Shown in pieces: positions 43,436 through 55,331 of a stretch of 64,000 nucleotides of DNA; positions within the stretch are counted from its first letter, which is position 1; every line of letters starts with the position of its first letter. A program made the position numbers and the translations under genes. Under the pieces are notes generated by a model that worked only from the letters and a program-made list of their open reading frames with translations, was not told where the DNA came from and made no database searches. The stretch comes from JANQQN01 sp964519665 (lineage in GTDB: Bacteria; Myxococcota; Kuafuiibacteriia; Kuafuiibacteriales; Kuafuiibacteriaceae): NCBI GenBank assembly GCA_964519665.1, contig CAZFIV010000021.1:18555-82554 (forward strand), given 5' to 3'.

Positions 43436-44355
43436 GATAGTCTCGCGTCGCCGCGGGCCGGCTTCGTCCCGAGCTCTCGAAGTACATCCGCCAGCTGGCC
43501 CTTGAGCTCGCGCTTTCGGCGCTCGTACCGCTTGTCATTGATCCGGTCCTCATCGAAGTCCTCCTTGAGGAGCTCGAGCGCTCGTACGATCTGGTCTCGG
43601 CGGGCCTCGGCCGAAATCGGGCTCAAGCCCGCAGTGGATGCCGTGGGACCCCGAACGATTCCGAAGATCATCCAGCCCAGGACGCCGAGCGACACTGCCA
43701 CGGCGAGCGTTCGGGGCCATTTCTGATGGCTAGGGAGGCCCTGAAACGTGATCGCCAGGATGCCGCCGGCCCGGACCGCATCGAATGTACAGACCTTGAA
43801 CCGGAGTCCGTTCATGTCTCGGGGTTCACACCGGTGGTCGACATTCGCCGAGAGTGACAGGCCCGGGACCTCTTCGATGATCAGCCGACTCGAGGTCATG
43901 GTTACGGGTATGGTTCTCCGCACCGTCGTCTTCGTGCCGCTGAACGCCACGACGTAGGCCGCGGACACCGAGTGCTGACCGGGCCCGAGCGGGCCGGTCG
44001 TCGCGTAGTCGGTGCTGGCTTCGTTGGCCTCGAATCCGGGCCCGCCTTCGTCGACCCTCAGAAGCTTGGTGCCCTTGGGCATCGGAAACGACAGCCGGTC
44101 GACCTTGCGGCCGCTCTCGTTGCGCAGCGTCCAGCTTTCTTGCACTCGAAAGGCGCCTTCATCCAGCTCGAAGATAAAGGTGACCTCGCCGGTCAGGTCG
44201 GCGGCGGTCCCTCCACCGGCAACCGTTTTGGGCTGCGAGGCAGGTCTGGACGCCGGCTCGGGGGCCCGCGCCGGGTCGGCCGCCGAGCCGTTCGGTTCCG
44301 GGTCGGCCCCCGCCTGAGCGATCGCCAGCAAAAGCCAGCATACTGTCGTTGTCAT
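43432..44355 (-). CDS. Exported/anchored protein of unknown function in the ccm operon
   Basis: 307 residues. It has a signal peptide (TTTVCWLLLAIAQAGA) and a Pro/Ser-rich linker. A beta-rich exported domain follows (~55-205), with EVTFIFELDEGAFRVQESWT, YVVAFSGTKTTVRRTIPVT and a Cys pair (HRCEPRDMNGLRFKVC). A single membrane helix (WPRTLAVAVSLGVLGWMIFG) and a charged cytoplasmic tail with a helical hairpin (ALELLKEDFDEDRINDKRYE) complete it. I do not recognise a family; the tail resembles the small helical domains in some membrane zinc-ribbon proteins. It is coupled to the genes on both sides. Confidence 0.78.
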   Translation of the reverse strand: MTTTVCWLLLAIAQAGADPEPNGSAADPARAPEPASRPASQPKTVAGGGTAADLTGEVTFIFELDEGAFRVQESWTLRNESGRKVDRLSFPMPKGTKLLRVDEGGPGFEANEASTDYATTGPLGPGQHSVSAAYVVAFSGTKTTVRRTIPVTMTSSRLIIEEVPGLSLSANVDHRCEPRDMNGLRFKVCTFDAVRAGGILAITFQGLPSHQKWPRTLAVAVSLGVLGWMIFGIVRGPTASTAGLSPISAEARRDQIVRALELLKEDFDEDRINDKRYERRKRELKGQLADVLRELGTKPARGDARLS

Positions 44356-45014
44356 GCGACCTCCGTCGCGCGCGGCCGTCCGCAGTTGACGCAGAAGTGG
44401 CCATCGTCATCGTTGAGCGCCCCACACGCAGAACAGGTCAAACCCTGTTCAGCGCGGGTCCACGCGGCCGGCCGGTCGTCGAAGACCGCCCGAGCAGCGG
44501 TACGTCGGCTGCCCGCCGCGGGGGCGGGTTCGGGCTGCTCGCGCTCTTCGACGAGCTCCGGCAGGCGCTCCGAGAGGAGCTTCTCGGCTCGCCTCGCCCA
44601 CACCTCTTCTTCTTCGCGGAGCAGAGCGATGATTCGAACCGCCTTGCTCTCGGCGGTCTGCTTGAGGGCCGCGTAATCGCGCCCGTCGACTTTGCCGAGC
44701 CCGTAGTCCGCCTCGAGCTCTTTGATTCCCTGCAATAGCAGCTTCTTCTCGTATTCGAGCGTCTCGCGGCGGTCGTCGGTACTCCGACCCTGAGCCTCGA
44801 GCGTCGGGTCATTCAGGACCGTGACCAAGCGGAGCAGGTTGTATCCGGTGTACGTTGACGCGAGCGCGCACAGCAAGAAGATGACGGTCGGGGCGGTCCC
44901 GTAAGCGTTGCCGATGACCGCGGCCACCACGACGAACCCGATCACGACCTCGAGGATCACGAGCAGTCGATCCTGCCCCCCACTCCCTGCGCGTTGCTGA
45001 TTCGCTCCGGCCAC
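44352..45014 (-). CDS. Membrane protein with C-terminal zinc ribbon in the ccm operon
   Basis: 220 residues from GTG 45014. Two membrane helices (LLVILEVVIGFVVVAAVIG and VIFLLCALASTYTGYNLLRL) are followed by a helical region (LEYEKKLLLQGIKELEADYG, KVDGRDYAALKQTAESKA) like that of CcmI N-terminal domains. The C-terminal zinc ribbon is CSACG-x9-CVNCG. The helical segment could be a reduced CcmI-like chaperone module, but I do not claim it. It starts 34 bases after ccmH ends and overlaps the next gene (ATGA). Confidence 0.78.
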   Translation of the reverse strand: MAGANQQRAGSGGQDRLLVILEVVIGFVVVAAVIGNAYGTAPTVIFLLCALASTYTGYNLLRLVTVLNDPTLEAQGRSTDDRRETLEYEKKLLLQGIKELEADYGLGKVDGRDYAALKQTAESKAVRIIALLREEEEVWARRAEKLLSERLPELVEEREQPEPAPAAGSRRTAARAVFDDRPAAWTRAEQGLTCSACGALNDDDGHFCVNCGRPRATEVA

Positions 45015-45047
45015 CGCGGTCGTCCCTATCCTGTTCGAGGCGGCAGG

Positions 45048-45646
45048 TCAGTCCATCTCTTCGAGCTCACGCCGAAGAATTCGGGATGCTTCATCTTCGT
45101 CGTCCCGATGCTCGACAGGAACCGGCACCGCCCGCTGCTGAACCCCGCGGCGGCGGTTCGAGATTCCGAACGCCACCATGATCAACAGCATCGCGACCCC
45201 CAAGACGTACGGAACCACGGCGATGGCCGCCTCGATGCCTCCCGGTGGCTTGGCGAAGACTCGGTGCCCGTAGGCCTGTCGATAGGCCTTGATGATCGCT
45301 TCGTCGGACTTGCCGTCGAGAAGCGCGAGCTCGATCGTCTTGCGGCCCGTACCGGCCCACCCGCAGTCGCAGGTCGCCAGCGATTCCTTCGGGCACGTCC
45401 CACACAGGCACACGAAGTTCGCGGCCACGCCCTTCGCGTACTTCTTCTGCGCGATCGAGACCTCATCTTTTCGGGTCAGGTCGACGCCGAGCAGCCGGGC
45501 CGGCTTGGACGCGTCTTCCCCCTCTTGCCCCAAGGCCGAGGCTGGGACCAGCGCTGCGACGGTGACCGCAGCGGCGACCCAGACCCAAGAGAGCCGCCGG
45601 GGGCGCGAGACCCGGGACGGACGTGCGAGGTCGTCGAGCATGGTAT

Positions 45647-45650
<4 letters not shown>
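45048..45650 (-). CDS. ccmH: CcmH/NrfF-type cytochrome c biogenesis protein
   Basis: 200 residues from GTG 45650, overlapping the ccmF stop (GTGA). The N-terminal signal is followed by an exported domain with FVCLCGTCPKESLATCDCG. This replaces the usual LRCxxCQ with a five-Cys cluster, a form seen in deltaproteobacterial CcmH. The downstream helical bundle and DEAIIKAYRQAYGHRVFAKP are conserved. A C-terminal membrane helix (AAIAVVPYVLGVAMLLIMVA) follows. It should reduce apocytochrome cysteines or present apocytochrome to CcmF. Confidence 0.88.
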
Positions 45651-47692
<2,042 letters not shown>

Positions 47693-47841
47693 AGGACGTT
47701 CAGTGGCCTCGTTGGGCGGTGTTAGCGCCGGCTTACGGTCGATTCAACAAAGTTGGGGCTCCGTCCCATCCCGGTTTCATTGGCAGTTTCGTTCCCGGTC
47801 GGCGGATGCGTTGCGGCGAGTTCCCTCGGCGAGGTTCCGTA

Positions 47842-47857
47842 GGGGGCGGCGGCCCCC
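47842..47857 (-). terminator. Hairpin in the ccmE-ccmF gap
   Basis: GGGGGC (47842-47847), loop GGCG, GCCCCC (47852-47857) lies just downstream of ccmE, on the path into ccmF. It has no T-run. It could attenuate read-through or protect the ccmE message end, which would set a higher level of CcmE than of the lyase genes. Confidence 0.4.
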
Positions 47858-47873
47858 AAGGTGCGCCGCGGTA

Positions 47874-48362
47874 TCAGTATGACCCGCTGTTCTTTTCGGC
47901 CGCCTCGTACTTCGAGGGGCATTTGGCGATCACTTCGGTGGCCGCGAACGTGCCGTCACCCTGTAACTGACCGCCTACGATCACCTCGGCATCTTCTTTG
48001 AAGGTATCAGGAACGACACCGGTATAGGAAACCTGGACGATCCGGTCTTTGTACTCGGCGAACTTCACCATGCCCGGGTGCGGCCGGACGGAGAACACGT
48101 AGTCACGCTCGCCTTTCTTCTGAAAGATCGAGCCTTTCTCGACGTGGCCACCCATCCGAATGTACTGCCCGACCAGCGCATCTTGCTTATGAAGCACCTC
48201 GTCCGCGTTGTAGAAATACACCAGAGACGTCTCGCCGTCGCCGGTCAGCTGATCGTAGAAGAGAAAGCCTACCGCACCGAGGATCACGAGCAGGGACAGC
48301 CCCACCTGGAGGGCGAACGTTGCCGAACCCGCCGATGCACCATTCTTATTAAAATTGGACAC
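47874..48362 (-). CDS. ccmE: Heme chaperone CcmE, Cys-x3-Tyr variant
   Basis: 162 residues from GTG 48362 (CGAGG ten bases upstream); an ATG at 48430 lies within the promoter region. An N-terminal membrane helix (ALQVGLSLLVILGAVGFLFY) precedes the OB-fold. The fold shows GQYIRMGGHVEKGS, VQVSYTGVVPDTF, DAEVIVGGQLQGDGTFAATE and the end VIAKCPSKYE. The heme-binding residue of standard CcmE is His in HxxxY; here it is Cys148 with Tyr152. This C-x3-Y form is known from Desulfovibrio and archaea. It is the first gene of the ccm operon. Confidence 0.93.
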   Translation of the reverse strand: MSNFNKNGASAGSATFALQVGLSLLVILGAVGFLFYDQLTGDGETSLVYFYNADEVLHKQDALVGQYIRMGGHVEKGSIFQKKGERDYVFSVRPHPGMVKFAEYKDRIVQVSYTGVVPDTFKEDAEVIVGGQLQGDGTFAATEVIAKCPSKYEAAEKNSGSY

Positions 48363-48405
48363 GCGCAAAAACCTCGCAAGCGCCGCGCCACGCAGCGCGA
48401 ATAAG

Positions 48406-48434
48406 ATAATGCACGCCGTCCACGCCATTCTCAA
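48406..48434 (-). promoter_or_regulatory. Candidate sigma70 promoter of the ccm operon
   Basis: On the minus strand TTGAGA (48434-48429) and CATTAT (48411-48406) are 17 bases apart in an AT-rich stretch. The start of transcription would fall about 37 bases before GTG 48362. This supports the GTG start and makes the more upstream ATG unlikely. Confidence 0.5.
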
Positions 48435-48540
48435 GTACGATAAGTCTTCAGGAAGTCGAGGGTTTTGATAACATTGGCCTCGGCCAGGGCACGCTTCGCG
48501 CGACCCCCTAAGGCTTCGCCTCGGAACCGGACTCGCCAGG

Positions 48541-49188
48541 ATGAGGACCACATTCATCACTTCTGCGGCTGACGTTGAGCAGTTCCCCGAGATCTCCGGC
48601 GCGGAGTTCGCATTCCTCGGCCGGTCCAACGTCGGCAAGAGCACGCTCCTCAACGCGCTCGTCAATGCACGGGTCGCTCGCACGTCGCGGACGCCAGGGC
48701 GCACCCAGCTCGTGAACTTCTTCGCCGTGCACACGGGGCAAGGGGATTTCACGCTCGCGGATCTTCCGGGATACGGATACGCGCGGGCGCCCAGAGAGGT
48801 TCAGCGAAAGTGGGCTCCGCTGATCGAGGGCTACCTCCGCCATCGCAAGCCTTTGAAAGTCGCCCTGCTCCTGCTCGATGTGCGTCGCGAGGTCGCGGAC
48901 GACGACCGGACCCTCTATGAGTGGCTACGAAAGGACGTCGCGCCGAGGGGGGTTCGAATCGAGGTTGTCGGCACCAAGGCCGACAAGCTTCCCAAGGCCC
49001 GCCAGAAGCCGGCGCTCGTTGCCCTGGCGAAGGCACTCGGCGACCGACCCGATGGTCTGCACCTCACGAGTGCGACGAACCGGATCGGTCTCGACCTGCT
49101 GCTTGCCCACCTGCTGACGCTCGCCGAGCCCCCCGAAACGCCGTCCACCGATTCGGCGACCGCCGGGCTTTTCCCCGCGGAACGATAG
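48541..49188 (+). CDS. engB: Ribosome biogenesis GTP-binding protein EngB (YsxC/YihA)
   Basis: 215 residues. The GTPase motifs are G1 GRSNVGKSTLLNAL, G2 Thr in RTPGRTQLVNFF, G3 LADLPGYGYA, and G4 VGTKADKL. The EngB family places the G1 loop close to the N terminus, as here (PEISGAEFAFLGRSNVGKST). It is essential for assembly of the large ribosomal subunit in many bacteria. The gene is divergent from ccmE and ends just before the convergent kinase gene. Confidence 0.96.
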   Translation: MRTTFITSAADVEQFPEISGAEFAFLGRSNVGKSTLLNALVNARVARTSRTPGRTQLVNFFAVHTGQGDFTLADLPGYGYARAPREVQRKWAPLIEGYLRHRKPLKVALLLLDVRREVADDDRTLYEWLRKDVAPRGVRIEVVGTKADKLPKARQKPALVALAKALGDRPDGLHLTSATNRIGLDLLLAHLLTLAEPPETPSTDSATAGLFPAER

Positions 49189-49226
49189 AGCCGGGTGTGG
49201 TGCCCGCCCAGGCCCGGCCGAGGCCG

Positions 49227-50750
<1,524 letters not shown>

Positions 50751-50796
50751 GCGCTCGCGATTCTGCCCACGAAGGCTACCAATTGGTAGTCGGTCA

Positions 50797-50994
50797 TTAC
50801 GATGCTAGTCGCATGGCTTGCTCGGCGTAGTACTGAGCGAACAGCTGCCGGGCCTCGCGACGAGCGCGCTCACGTTCCCGATTTCGCTTGGGCTGCGGCC
50901 GGGCACGCGCTTCCATACGGCGGACAGCCAGGTGAGCGTTTACCGTCTTCAGCCAGTGGGTCAGCTTGATGTCCATCGCCGGGTGCATGTTCAT
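50797..50994 (-). CDS. Small basic hypothetical protein
   Basis: 65 residues (or from an internal ATG, MDIKLTHWLK, shorter). It is strongly basic with a predicted helix (RRMEARARPQPKRNRERERA, then REARQLFAQYYAEQAMRLAS). It lies upstream of the kinase on the same strand with a 46-base gap. I do not recognise it. The clean charge pattern and helix make it better than a shadow frame, but evidence is thin. Confidence 0.35.
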   Translation of the reverse strand: MNMHPAMDIKLTHWLKTVNAHLAVRRMEARARPQPKRNRERERARREARQLFAQYYAEQAMRLAS

Positions 50995-51278
50995 GACGAT
51001 TTAGACTGCATGCGTCGTGCCACGATTCAGGTAGAAGATTCGAACAAGCCATAAGGCAATGAAATTACAGGGCTAATGTTACACGGTAGGCCGGGTCGGG
51101 TCTTCTCGTCGGGCGTTGTACGCAGACCACGAGTGTTGCGGGAACACGACGGTTTCCTGCGCCCCGGACCGGAGGTTCAGCGTCTCCTGGAGACGGCCTA
51201 ACGCGGCGCAACATGCCGAAATCTCTGCGGTTTTCGATTGACCGGGCCGAATGCGGGACCCTACGTTCACGACCGCTA

Positions 51279-52394
51279 ATGGACGTCTTTGAAGCTCTTG
51301 CGGCTAAGAACCACGAACAGGTCGTCTTTTGCCACGACCCGACCACCGGCCTGCGCGCGATCATTGCGATTCACAACACCACCTTGGGCCCCGCCCTGGG
51401 TGGAACACGCATGTGGCCCTACACGTCTACTGAGGAAGCCCTTAACGACGTTCTGCGTCTGGCTCGGGGTATGACTTACAAGAGCGCGGTTGCGGGCCTC
51501 AACTTGGGCGGTGGCAAAGCTGTGATCATCGGTGACCCGAAGACGCAGCGCAACGAGACATTGTTTCGCTCCTTCGGGCGCTTCGTCGAGGGCCTCAACG
51601 GTCGGTACATCACCGCCGAAGACGTCGGAACCAACGTTCACTGCATGGAGTGGGTCCGGATGGAGACCAACTGGGTCACTGGAATCAGCCGGGCGCTGGG
51701 CGGGTCCGGCGACCCATCTCCGGTCACCGCGTTGGGCACGTTCTCCGGTATTCGGGCTTGCGCCAAAGAGAAGTGGGGCACCGACGACCTGGATGGCCGG
51801 CACGTCACGGTCCAGGGCGTGGGCGCGGTAGGTTATTACCTCGTCAAACACTTGGTCGAGGCAGGAGCCCGGGTGACCGTTTGCGACATCAGCTCGGACA
51901 ACCTGGACCGGGTTCGCGACGCATTCAGCGTCGAGGTCGTCGCGCCTGAGACGATATACGACATTCCAGCCGACGTCTTTGCCCCGAGCGCTCTGGGGGC
52001 GGTGATCAACGACCGGACCCTTCCCCGACTCAAAGTGCAAATCGTGGCTGGAGCATCCAACAACCAGCTGGACGACGAGGACCGCCACGGTCGCGGCCTT
52101 ATGGAGCGGGGCATTCTCTACGCGCCCGACTACGTCATCAACGCCGGTGGCGTGATCAATGTCGCCAATGAGCTCGAGGCGTACAATCCCGAGCGGGCGC
52201 TAAAGCGCGCCGAAGGCATCTACGACATCCTGCTCCGGGTCTTCGAGACCGCCCGCGAGGAGGGGATCCCGACCCACCAGGCGGCGGCGCGCCTCGCGAT
52301 CCGGAGGATTAAGGACGTCGCCCGGATTCATTCGATCTTCACTCCGAGTAGCGCGGCGAGGCGTACGGAGCGTTTCATCCACGGCGTCGTGTGA
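51279..52394 (+). CDS. ldh: Leucine (branched-chain amino acid) dehydrogenase
   Basis: 371 residues from ATG 51279; the in-frame ATG at 51213 would add 22 poorly conserved residues. The N-terminal domain has the Gly-rich catalytic region TYKSAVAGLNLGGGKAVIIG (active-site Lys within LGGGK), and HNTTLGPALGGTRMW. The Rossmann domain has VTVQGVGAVGYYLVKHLVE and ASNNQL. Leu/Val/Phe dehydrogenases deaminate branched-chain amino acids with NAD+, and here probably supply branched starter units or ammonium. The exact substrate cannot be fixed by eye. Confidence 0.92.
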   Translation: MDVFEALAAKNHEQVVFCHDPTTGLRAIIAIHNTTLGPALGGTRMWPYTSTEEALNDVLRLARGMTYKSAVAGLNLGGGKAVIIGDPKTQRNETLFRSFGRFVEGLNGRYITAEDVGTNVHCMEWVRMETNWVTGISRALGGSGDPSPVTALGTFSGIRACAKEKWGTDDLDGRHVTVQGVGAVGYYLVKHLVEAGARVTVCDISSDNLDRVRDAFSVEVVAPETIYDIPADVFAPSALGAVINDRTLPRLKVQIVAGASNNQLDDEDRHGRGLMERGILYAPDYVINAGGVINVANELEAYNPERALKRAEGIYDILLRVFETAREEGIPTHQAAARLAIRRIKDVARIHSIFTPSSAARRTERFIHGVV

Positions 52395-52401
52395 CCGAAG
52401 G

Positions 52402-52423
52402 GCCCGCCGGAGGTCCGGCGGGC
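52402..52423 (+). terminator. Strong hairpin between leucine dehydrogenase and lon
   Basis: GCCCGCCGGA (52402-52411) and TCCGGCGGGC (52414-52423) form a long GC stem directly after the dehydrogenase stop codon, in the gap between convergent genes. The T-run is short (GTTC). It is probably a shared terminator. Confidence 0.6.
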
Positions 52424-52453
52424 GTTCATGGGTTGGGCGGGGAACCTCGCGGC

Positions 52454-54853
52454 TTAGGAGGGCGGGACTTCCGTTTCCGCCTTGGCGGGGGCCAGCTTCG
52501 GCGAAAACCGCTCCGGGGGCCGTTCGAGAGCCAAGTCGAGGACTTGGTCCATATGCTCGACGAAGTGGAACTTGAGTCGCTCCTGAACTTCTTGCGGCAC
52601 TTCGTGCAGGTCTTTTTTGTTGCGGTGAGGCAGGAGGACTTCCTTGACCCCGGCCCGCAGCGCGGCCAGCACCTTCTCTTTGATACCGCCGACCGGCAGC
52701 ACATTGCCACGAAGCGTGATCTCGCCCGTCATCGCGACATCGTTACGCACCTTGATCCCGGTCACGAGAGAGGTCAGGGCCGTGATCATGGTGACCCCAG
52801 CCGATGGCCCATCCTTCGGAATACCCCCCGCCGGCACGTGAACGTGCACGTCGTGCTTTTCCCAGAACTTCTCGGGGAGGCCAAACTCCGGGGAGCGGGC
52901 GCGCAGGTAGGACTGGGCCGCCTCCGCCGATTCCTTCATCACCGCACCCAGCTGTCCGGTGAGCTTGAGGCCACCCTTTCCGTCCATCTTGGTCGCTTCG
53001 ATGAAGAGAATGTCGCCGCCGGCGGCCGTCCAGGCGAGGCCGGTCGCCACACCCGGAAGCTCCGTCCGCTGGGCCATCTCGTTGTAGAACTTCTCTGGTC
53101 CGAGGAACTTGAAGAGGAGGTCGGTACTCACCACGGTCTTGTCGGTCTTGCCTTCGGCGACCTCGACCGCGACCCCGCGCACGGCAGCGGTGATCGTTCG
53201 CTCTAGGTTACGAACACCGGCTTCGCGCGTGTAGTCGATGATGATCGAGTTCAAGGCCTCGTCGGTCAGCTCGAACAAATCTTCCGTCAAGCCGTGTTGC
53301 TCCAGGACCTTGGGGATCAGGTGTCGAGTCGCAATGTGGTGCTTCTCTTCATGGGTGTAGCCCGGAATCTCGAGCACCTCCATCCGGTCTTTCAGCGCCG
53401 GAGGGATGGGGTCGAGCTGATTGGCGGTCGCCAGGAAGAGCACCTTCGAAAGGTCGAACGGCACCTCGAGGTAGTGGTCGGAGAACGCGTGGTTTTGCTC
53501 GGGGTCGAGGACCTCCAGCAACGCGGACGCCGGGTCACCGCGGAAGTCGTACGACAGTTTGTCGATCTCGTCGAGAACGATGACTGGGTTGCGCGTGCCT
53601 GCCTTCTTGAGGCCTTGAATGATCCGGCCGGGGAGGGCGCCGACGTAAGTGCGGCGGTGGCCCCGAATCTCGGCTTCGTCTCGCACCCCACCGAGCGAGA
53701 TCCGATGGAACTTGCGTCCCAGCGTCTCGGCGATGGACGCGCCCAACGAGGTCTTACCAACCCCGGGCGGCCCCACCATACAGAGGATGGGGCCCTTCAT
53801 GTCTTCCTTCAGCTTGCGAACGGCGAGGTACTCGACGATTCGCTTCTTCACCTTGTCGAGACCGTAGTGCTTCGTCTCGAGATGCTCGCGGGCCTTCTGG
53901 ATTTCGAGGCTGTCCTTCGTCGTCTTCTTCCAGGGCAGGTCTGCGAACCACTCGAGGTACGTTCGGCCCACCGTGTACTCGGAGCTGGACGATGGCATCT
54001 GCCGCAGTCGTCGTAGCTCTTTGCGGGACACCTTTTCGGCCTCCGGAGGGAGCTCGGCGTTCTTGAGCTTCTGCTCGAGCTCGTCGAGATCACCCTCGCT
54101 GCCGTCGGCTTCGCCCAGCTCTTCTTTGATCGCCTTGAGCTGCTGACGCAGGTAATACTCGCGCTGCGTCTTGTTCATCTCGCCCTTCACCTGCGAGTCG
54201 ATCTTGTTGGAGAGCTTCAGAACCTCGAGCTTGCGGTGAAGCAGCTCGAGCACGTTTTCCAGGCGCTGCGAAACCTCGACGAGGTTGAGGACCTCCATCT
54301 TCTCTTCGACCGACACGTCCATGTTGGCCGCGATGAGGTCCGCAAGGTGACCAGGGTCTTCGATGCCGTCGACGAACTGCGCCGCCCCCGACGGAATCTC
54401 GGGCATGAGCCCAACGACCTCACGGGCGGTCTTCTTGACGTTCATCACCAGGGCTTCGATCTTGAGCGGGTCGGCGGTGATGTCTTGGACCTCGACCACG
54501 CGGGCCCGCAAATACGGCGAAGTCTGGGTCAAACCCAGCACTCGGAACCGTTTGATGCCCTGCAGAACGAGGTGGAAGCCTTCCTCGCCGGCTTTCAGCG
54601 CCTTCACGATTCGGCCGGTCGTGCCCATCGCGTAGAGATCGTCCGCGCCAGGGTCGTCGATCGAACCATCCTTTTGCGCAACGATTCCGATGGGTTCGCC
54701 CGACTCTTCGACGGCTTTCACCATCGCCAGGGTCTTGGGACGACCGACTGAAATCGGCATGATGCTGCCGGGGAAAAAGACTGAGTTGCGAAGAGGTAGG
54801 ATCGGGATGTCGGTTCCCTGACCTTCAGACTGTCCGAATTTGCTCTCGGCCAC
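52454..54853 (-). CDS. lon: ATP-dependent protease Lon
   Basis: 799 residues from GTG 54853, preceded by AAGGAG with six bases between; an ATG at 54883 lies before this site and is unlikely. Domains in order: the Lon N-terminal (PUA-like) domain starting IPILPLRNSVFFPGSIMP, the helical region, the AAA+ module with GPPGVGKTSLGASIAETLGR and VIVLDEIDKL, and the protease domain with catalytic Ser in GIPKDGPSAGVTM and Lys in GGIKEKVLAALRAG. It degrades misfolded and regulatory proteins in the cytoplasm. Confidence 0.97.
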   Translation of the reverse strand: MAESKFGQSEGQGTDIPILPLRNSVFFPGSIMPISVGRPKTLAMVKAVEESGEPIGIVAQKDGSIDDPGADDLYAMGTTGRIVKALKAGEEGFHLVLQGIKRFRVLGLTQTSPYLRARVVEVQDITADPLKIEALVMNVKKTAREVVGLMPEIPSGAAQFVDGIEDPGHLADLIAANMDVSVEEKMEVLNLVEVSQRLENVLELLHRKLEVLKLSNKIDSQVKGEMNKTQREYYLRQQLKAIKEELGEADGSEGDLDELEQKLKNAELPPEAEKVSRKELRRLRQMPSSSSEYTVGRTYLEWFADLPWKKTTKDSLEIQKAREHLETKHYGLDKVKKRIVEYLAVRKLKEDMKGPILCMVGPPGVGKTSLGASIAETLGRKFHRISLGGVRDEAEIRGHRRTYVGALPGRIIQGLKKAGTRNPVIVLDEIDKLSYDFRGDPASALLEVLDPEQNHAFSDHYLEVPFDLSKVLFLATANQLDPIPPALKDRMEVLEIPGYTHEEKHHIATRHLIPKVLEQHGLTEDLFELTDEALNSIIIDYTREAGVRNLERTITAAVRGVAVEVAEGKTDKTVVSTDLLFKFLGPEKFYNEMAQRTELPGVATGLAWTAAGGDILFIEATKMDGKGGLKLTGQLGAVMKESAEAAQSYLRARSPEFGLPEKFWEKHDVHVHVPAGGIPKDGPSAGVTMITALTSLVTGIKVRNDVAMTGEITLRGNVLPVGGIKEKVLAALRAGVKEVLLPHRNKKDLHEVPQEVQERLKFHFVEHMDQVLDLALERPPERFSPKLAPAKAETEVPPS

Positions 54854-54978
54854 GCACTTCTCCTTAGCGTGGACACTGCACACGATGAGTGCGGCGTCCA
54901 GCGACCAGATTGGTCATGTAAACACAAAGTCGGTTGTGGAGCAGTCCGGCCCGGGGCTATTGGTCGATACCCGGCGAC

Positions 54979-54998
54979 TTGACTTTACTAAGGGTCAA
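54979..54998. promoter_or_regulatory. TTGAC-N10-GTCAA palindrome upstream of lon
   Basis: An inverted repeat with half-sites TTGAC (54979-54983) and GTCAA (54994-54998) lies 125 bases upstream of the lon start. The spacing is close to, but not the same as, the HspR element (CTTGAGT-N7-ACTCAAG). It may be a stress-regulator site. The minus-strand TTGACC could also be a -35 element. Confidence 0.35.
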
Positions 54999-55100
54999 AT
55001 CGAGCCGTGACACATACCCCCGCGGGGCGGGTAGGGCCCGCCGGCGGTCATAGGGCCGCAGCCGCGAGGCCTGCCCTAGCCAGGTAGTGGCGCGCGACAG

Positions 55101-55277
55101 GCGCGCCGTTCAGGCACGCGCGCCGTTCAAGGCCCGCCGTTCAGGCAGGCGCGCCGTTCAGGCAGGCTCGCCGTTCAGGCACGACAATCAGGCTCGCCGT
55201 TCAGGCACGCGCGCCGTTCAAGGCGCGCCGTTCAGGCAGGCGCGGCGTTCAGGCACGACAGTCAGGCTCGCCGTTCA
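55101..55277. repeat. Higher-order tandem repeat with core GCCGTTCA
   Basis: Eight exact GCCGTTCA cores start at 55105, 55122, 55136, 55153, 55170, 55196, 55213, 55227 and again at 55270, with a GGCGTTCA variant at 55244. Variants GACAATCA (55183) and GACAGTCA (55257) fill two gaps. Steps are 17, 14, 17, 17, 26 then 17, 14, 17, 26. The first four cores recur at +91 bases, so two longer blocks of about 91 and 74 bases are visible. The flanking bases are GCGCGCC and AGGCAGG. The periods are not multiples of three, so it is not a coding repeat. Confidence 0.85.
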
Positions 55278-55331
55278 CGCATGACAGTCAGCTGTCAGCG
55301 AGCGAGCGGTCAGCGTATCGTTTTTCAGCGG

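Noticed and set aside
48949..48968. tRNA-like T-loop GGTTCGAATC
   Set aside because: It lies inside the engB reading frame and has no matching acceptor or anticodon arms.
55087..55284. 65-residue frame across the tandem repeat, and a CRISPR-like reading of the array
   Set aside because: Repeat steps of 14, 17 and 26 are not multiples of three, so the frame is not a repeated peptide. Spacers are too short and too similar to the repeats for CRISPR, and no cas gene is present.
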